Assembly (NCBI RefSeq): GCF_001954135.1
Contig: NZ_MBEQ01000024.1
Location: forward strand, 186,001-250,000
Direction: 5' to 3'
Origin: Mycobacterium sp. GA-1841
Lineage (GTDB): Bacteria; Actinomycetota; Actinomycetes; Mycobacteriales; Mycobacteriaceae
Length of the DNA stretch: 64,000 bases
Shown: positions 62,183 to 64,000 of the stretch, in pieces
How positions within the stretch are numbered: the first letter of the stretch is position 1
How the letters are laid out: every line of letters starts with the position of its first letter
Made by a program: the position numbers and the translations under genes
The notes under the pieces: generated by a model
The model's input: the letters and a program-made list of their open reading frames with translations, nothing else
What the model was told of the DNA's origin: nothing
Databases searched by the model: none

Positions 62183-63439
62183 TCAGTGCAGCGCGCTGCC
62201 CTTGACCCACTCCGCCCAGGGCACCGACCAGTCGCCGTTGTTGGTCGGCTTGAGCGGGTCGCCGCCGGTATTGCGGATCTCGACGATGTCGCCGGGCACC
62301 GAGAAGTTGTAGAACCATTCGGCGTTCTCACCATTGAGGTTGAGGCAGCCGTGGCTGGTGTTCTCCTTGCCCTGCGCCCACACCGTCGCGTTGAGCTGGT
62401 GCAGATAGATGCCGTCGATGCTGATGCGGGTGGCCCACGGGATCGTGGTCTTGTACCCGAGCCGCGAATTGACCGGCAAGCCGTAGGTCGAGGAGTCCAT
62501 GACCACCGGATTGGCCTTGTCCATCACGGTGTAGATGCCGCGCGGAGTCCAGAAACTCATCGTGGTGCCGCCGATGGTCTCGGTGCCGCCCATGCCCATC
62601 GACGTCGGCATGGTGCGCACCAGCTTGCCGTTCTCGTAGACCCTGACCTGCTTGTCCTTGTCGTCGGCGACCGTGACGTGTGAGGCACCGACGGTGAACG
62701 ACACCTTCTCGTCCTGCGCGCCGTAGAGGTCGTCGCCGAGCTTGGCGCCGTAGATGCCGGCGTCGACGGTCACCTTGGTGCCGGGCGCGTAGTAGCGCTC
62801 CGGACGCCAGTGCGCGGTCTGGTCGTCGATCCAGTTCCACGAGCCGGCGGCCTTGGGCTCGGTGGTCACCTTCATCCGGCGTTCGGCGGCGGCCTTGTCG
62901 GTGATCGGCTCGTCGAAGCGGGCCACAATCACCATGCCGACGCCGTAGGTGGCGCCATCCTGCAGCGGGGCATAGTTCGTGCCATTGAGGTAGACCCGGG
63001 CCTGGTAGCCGGGGGTGACGGTGCTGAAGCTCGTGGTCTTGTGGGTCGGCATGCCGCCGGGGCCGCGGCCGGTGATGGTCAGGGTGTAGGTGCGGCCGTA
63101 GCCCAGCGCCGTCGTCGGCTTCCAGGTCTTGGCATCAGGGGTGAGGACGCCGGGGATCTCCTTGCCGGAGTCGTTGACCATCTTGACGCTGACGACGGTG
63201 CCGGTGTCGGCGGTGACCATGATGCGCGCGAGCGGGTCGACTTCAGCGTTCGGCTTGGGGGTGATGGTCAGCTTGGCCGGTTCGGTGGGTGAGGGCTGCG
63301 GTGCGCCCTGGGGCGCGGCCGCCAACGTCTGGCAGTGTTCGGCGCAGTCCGGCAGGGCCGAAACAACGACACCACCCGATACGGCCAGCACGGCAAGTGC
63401 AACCGCCAGGTAGGCACGACGAACAGACGTCAATGTCAC
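62183..63439 (-). CDS. L,D-transpeptidase with Ig-like domains
   Basis: Periplasmic peptidoglycan-crosslinking enzyme that forms 3-3 bonds; 418 residues. A signal peptide (YLAVALAVLAVSGGVVVSAL) is followed by Ig-like (BIg) domains (TITPKPNAEVDPLARIMVTA, WNWIDDQTAHWRPERYYAPG) and the YkuD domain with GIYLHQLNATVWAQG and the catalytic Cys in SHGCLNL. No lipobox is seen. The architecture is that of mycobacterial LdtA-E type enzymes. GTG at 63439 or TTG at 63433 (with GGAG 5 nt upstream) may be the start. Confidence 0.9.
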   Translation of the reverse strand: MTLTSVRRAYLAVALAVLAVSGGVVVSALPDCAEHCQTLAAAPQGAPQPSPTEPAKLTITPKPNAEVDPLARIMVTADTGTVVSVKMVNDSGKEIPGVLTPDAKTWKPTTALGYGRTYTLTITGRGPGGMPTHKTTSFSTVTPGYQARVYLNGTNYAPLQDGATYGVGMVIVARFDEPITDKAAAERRMKVTTEPKAAGSWNWIDDQTAHWRPERYYAPGTKVTVDAGIYGAKLGDDLYGAQDEKVSFTVGASHVTVADDKDKQVRVYENGKLVRTMPTSMGMGGTETIGGTTMSFWTPRGIYTVMDKANPVVMDSSTYGLPVNSRLGYKTTIPWATRISIDGIYLHQLNATVWAQGKENTSHGCLNLNGENAEWFYNFSVPGDIVEIRNTGGDPLKPTNNGDWSVPWAEWVKGSALH

Positions 63440-63643
63440 TCCAATGTGGTTTGGCGAGGGCCGGATTGAGCCAGGTCATGATCGGAAACCGATCGGTGAC
63501 CCAATCGTAGCCGGACCATGCGGGCATCGGTGCGACGCCTCGGGAGTGTGGGCGAGTCGTGACGCTGTCGTTGCCCGCCTGCGGTCGCGGGCCCCGCTCG
63601 ATTACGGGTTTGCCCCCGAACGCCAATACCATCGCTAGTCGAG

Positions 63644-64000
63644 ATGACCGATAACGCCCTCGCCACCACCCCGCACGCTGCCAAGATCGCCGCCGAAGCG
63701 GCCCGCCGTCGCACCTTCGCCGTCATCAGCCACCCCGACGCCGGTAAGTCCACGCTGACCGAGGCGCTGGCGCTGCATGCCCGGGTGATCACCGAGGCCG
63801 GCGCGATCCACGGCAAGGCGGGCCGGCGCTCGACGGTGTCGGACTGGATGGAGATGGAGAAGGCCCGCGGCATCTCGATCACCTCCACCGCGCTGCAGTT
63901 CCCGTATCGCGACTGCGTCATCAACCTGCTCGACACCCCAGGCCACGCCGACTTCTCCGAGGACACCTACCGGGTGTTGACGGCCGTGGACTGCGCGGTG
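63644..64000 (+). CDS. prfC: Peptide chain release factor 3, N-terminal part
   Basis: Translational GTPase that recycles release factors RF1 and RF2; 119 codons are in the window and the gene continues past the right edge. P-loop [15 protein letters not shown], switch region [20 protein letters not shown] and G3 motif [16 protein letters not shown] are present. The ATG start [20 protein letters not shown] is used. It is divergent from the L,D-transpeptidase gene, with 204 nt between them that hold nothing recognised. Confidence 0.94.
   Translation, partial: MTDNALATTPHAAKIAAEAARRRTFAVISHPDAGKSTLTEALALHARVITEAGAIHGKAGRRSTVSDWMEMEKARGISITSTALQFPYRDCVINLLDTPGHADFSEDTYRVLTAVDCAV

Overview
The window is high-GC DNA from a mycobacterium, most likely a rapidly growing Mycolicibacterium. 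Evidence: two tandem cyclopropane/mycolic acid methyltransferases, the hadABC dehydratase genes of mycolic acid synthesis, an MceG/Mkl ATPase, DinB-family proteins, and gene order that follows the M. tuberculosis Rv0629c-Rv0672 segment in inverted orientation (recD-recB-recC, echA3, glyoxalase II, thrT-metT-rpmG, hadABC, trpT, secE-nusG, rplK-rplA, mycolic methyltransferases, lipG, ABC1 kinase, GH38 mannosidase, ROK kinase, rplJ-rplL, mkl, rpoB-rpoC, nfo, fadE8). Gene identities are from protein motifs read by eye; no database search was run.

Layout. 1-7.1 kb: the first 19 codons of fadE8, a PAP2-type membrane enzyme, endonuclease IV, and a complete urease operon ureABCFGD on the minus strand, placed between rpoC and nfo. 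7.2-17.8 kb: rpoC, rpoB, mceG, rplL, rplJ with an L10-leader-like 5' UTR and several clear terminators. 17.8-31.9 kb: accessory and metabolic genes (HxlR/DUF1772 pair, ROK kinase, SurA-like small protein, GH38 mannosidase, EEP phosphatase, nucleotidyltransferase, WYL regulator with two DinB proteins, TetR with an MpaB-type oxygenase, ABC1 kinase, LipG). 32.1-34.0 kb: two mycolic acid methyltransferases. 34.1-36.1 kb: an ECF42-type sigma factor with its DGPF/YCII partner. 36.1-41 kb: rplA, rplK, nusG, secE, tRNA-Trp, hadC-hadB-hadA, rpmG, tRNA-Met, tRNA-Thr. 41-49 kb: flavohaemoglobin with an NsrR-like regulator, an MBL hydrolase, a DUF2235 protein that seems to have lost its catalytic residues, a membrane protein, EchA3, a DUF559 protein and a MarR-MFS pair. 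49.2-57.5 kb: recC-recB-recD and an unlisted 49-residue membrane protein. 57.6-64 kb: a membrane protein, a secreted hydrolase, two TetR regulators, a frameshifted dehydrogenase, an L,D-transpeptidase and the start of prfC.

How the genes work together. The essential core is transcription (rpoB, rpoC, nusG), translation (rplJ, rplL, rplA, rplK, rpmG, three tRNAs, prfC), secretion (secE) and mycolic acid elongation and modification (hadABC, two methyltransferases). Around it sit small regulator-target pairs, many with a palindromic operator in the shared intergenic region. The observations I consider most worth a second look are the urease whose alpha-subunit flap cysteine is threonine; a pair of long hairpins between convergent genes that share outer stem sequence and keep pairing although the inner stem differs; the apparently dead DUF2235 protein; the frameshifted dehydrogenase beside a near-ideal TetR operator; and an ECF-like promoter motif upstream of the ECF42 module. 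I did not see rRNA genes, CRISPR arrays, insertion sequences or prophage genes.
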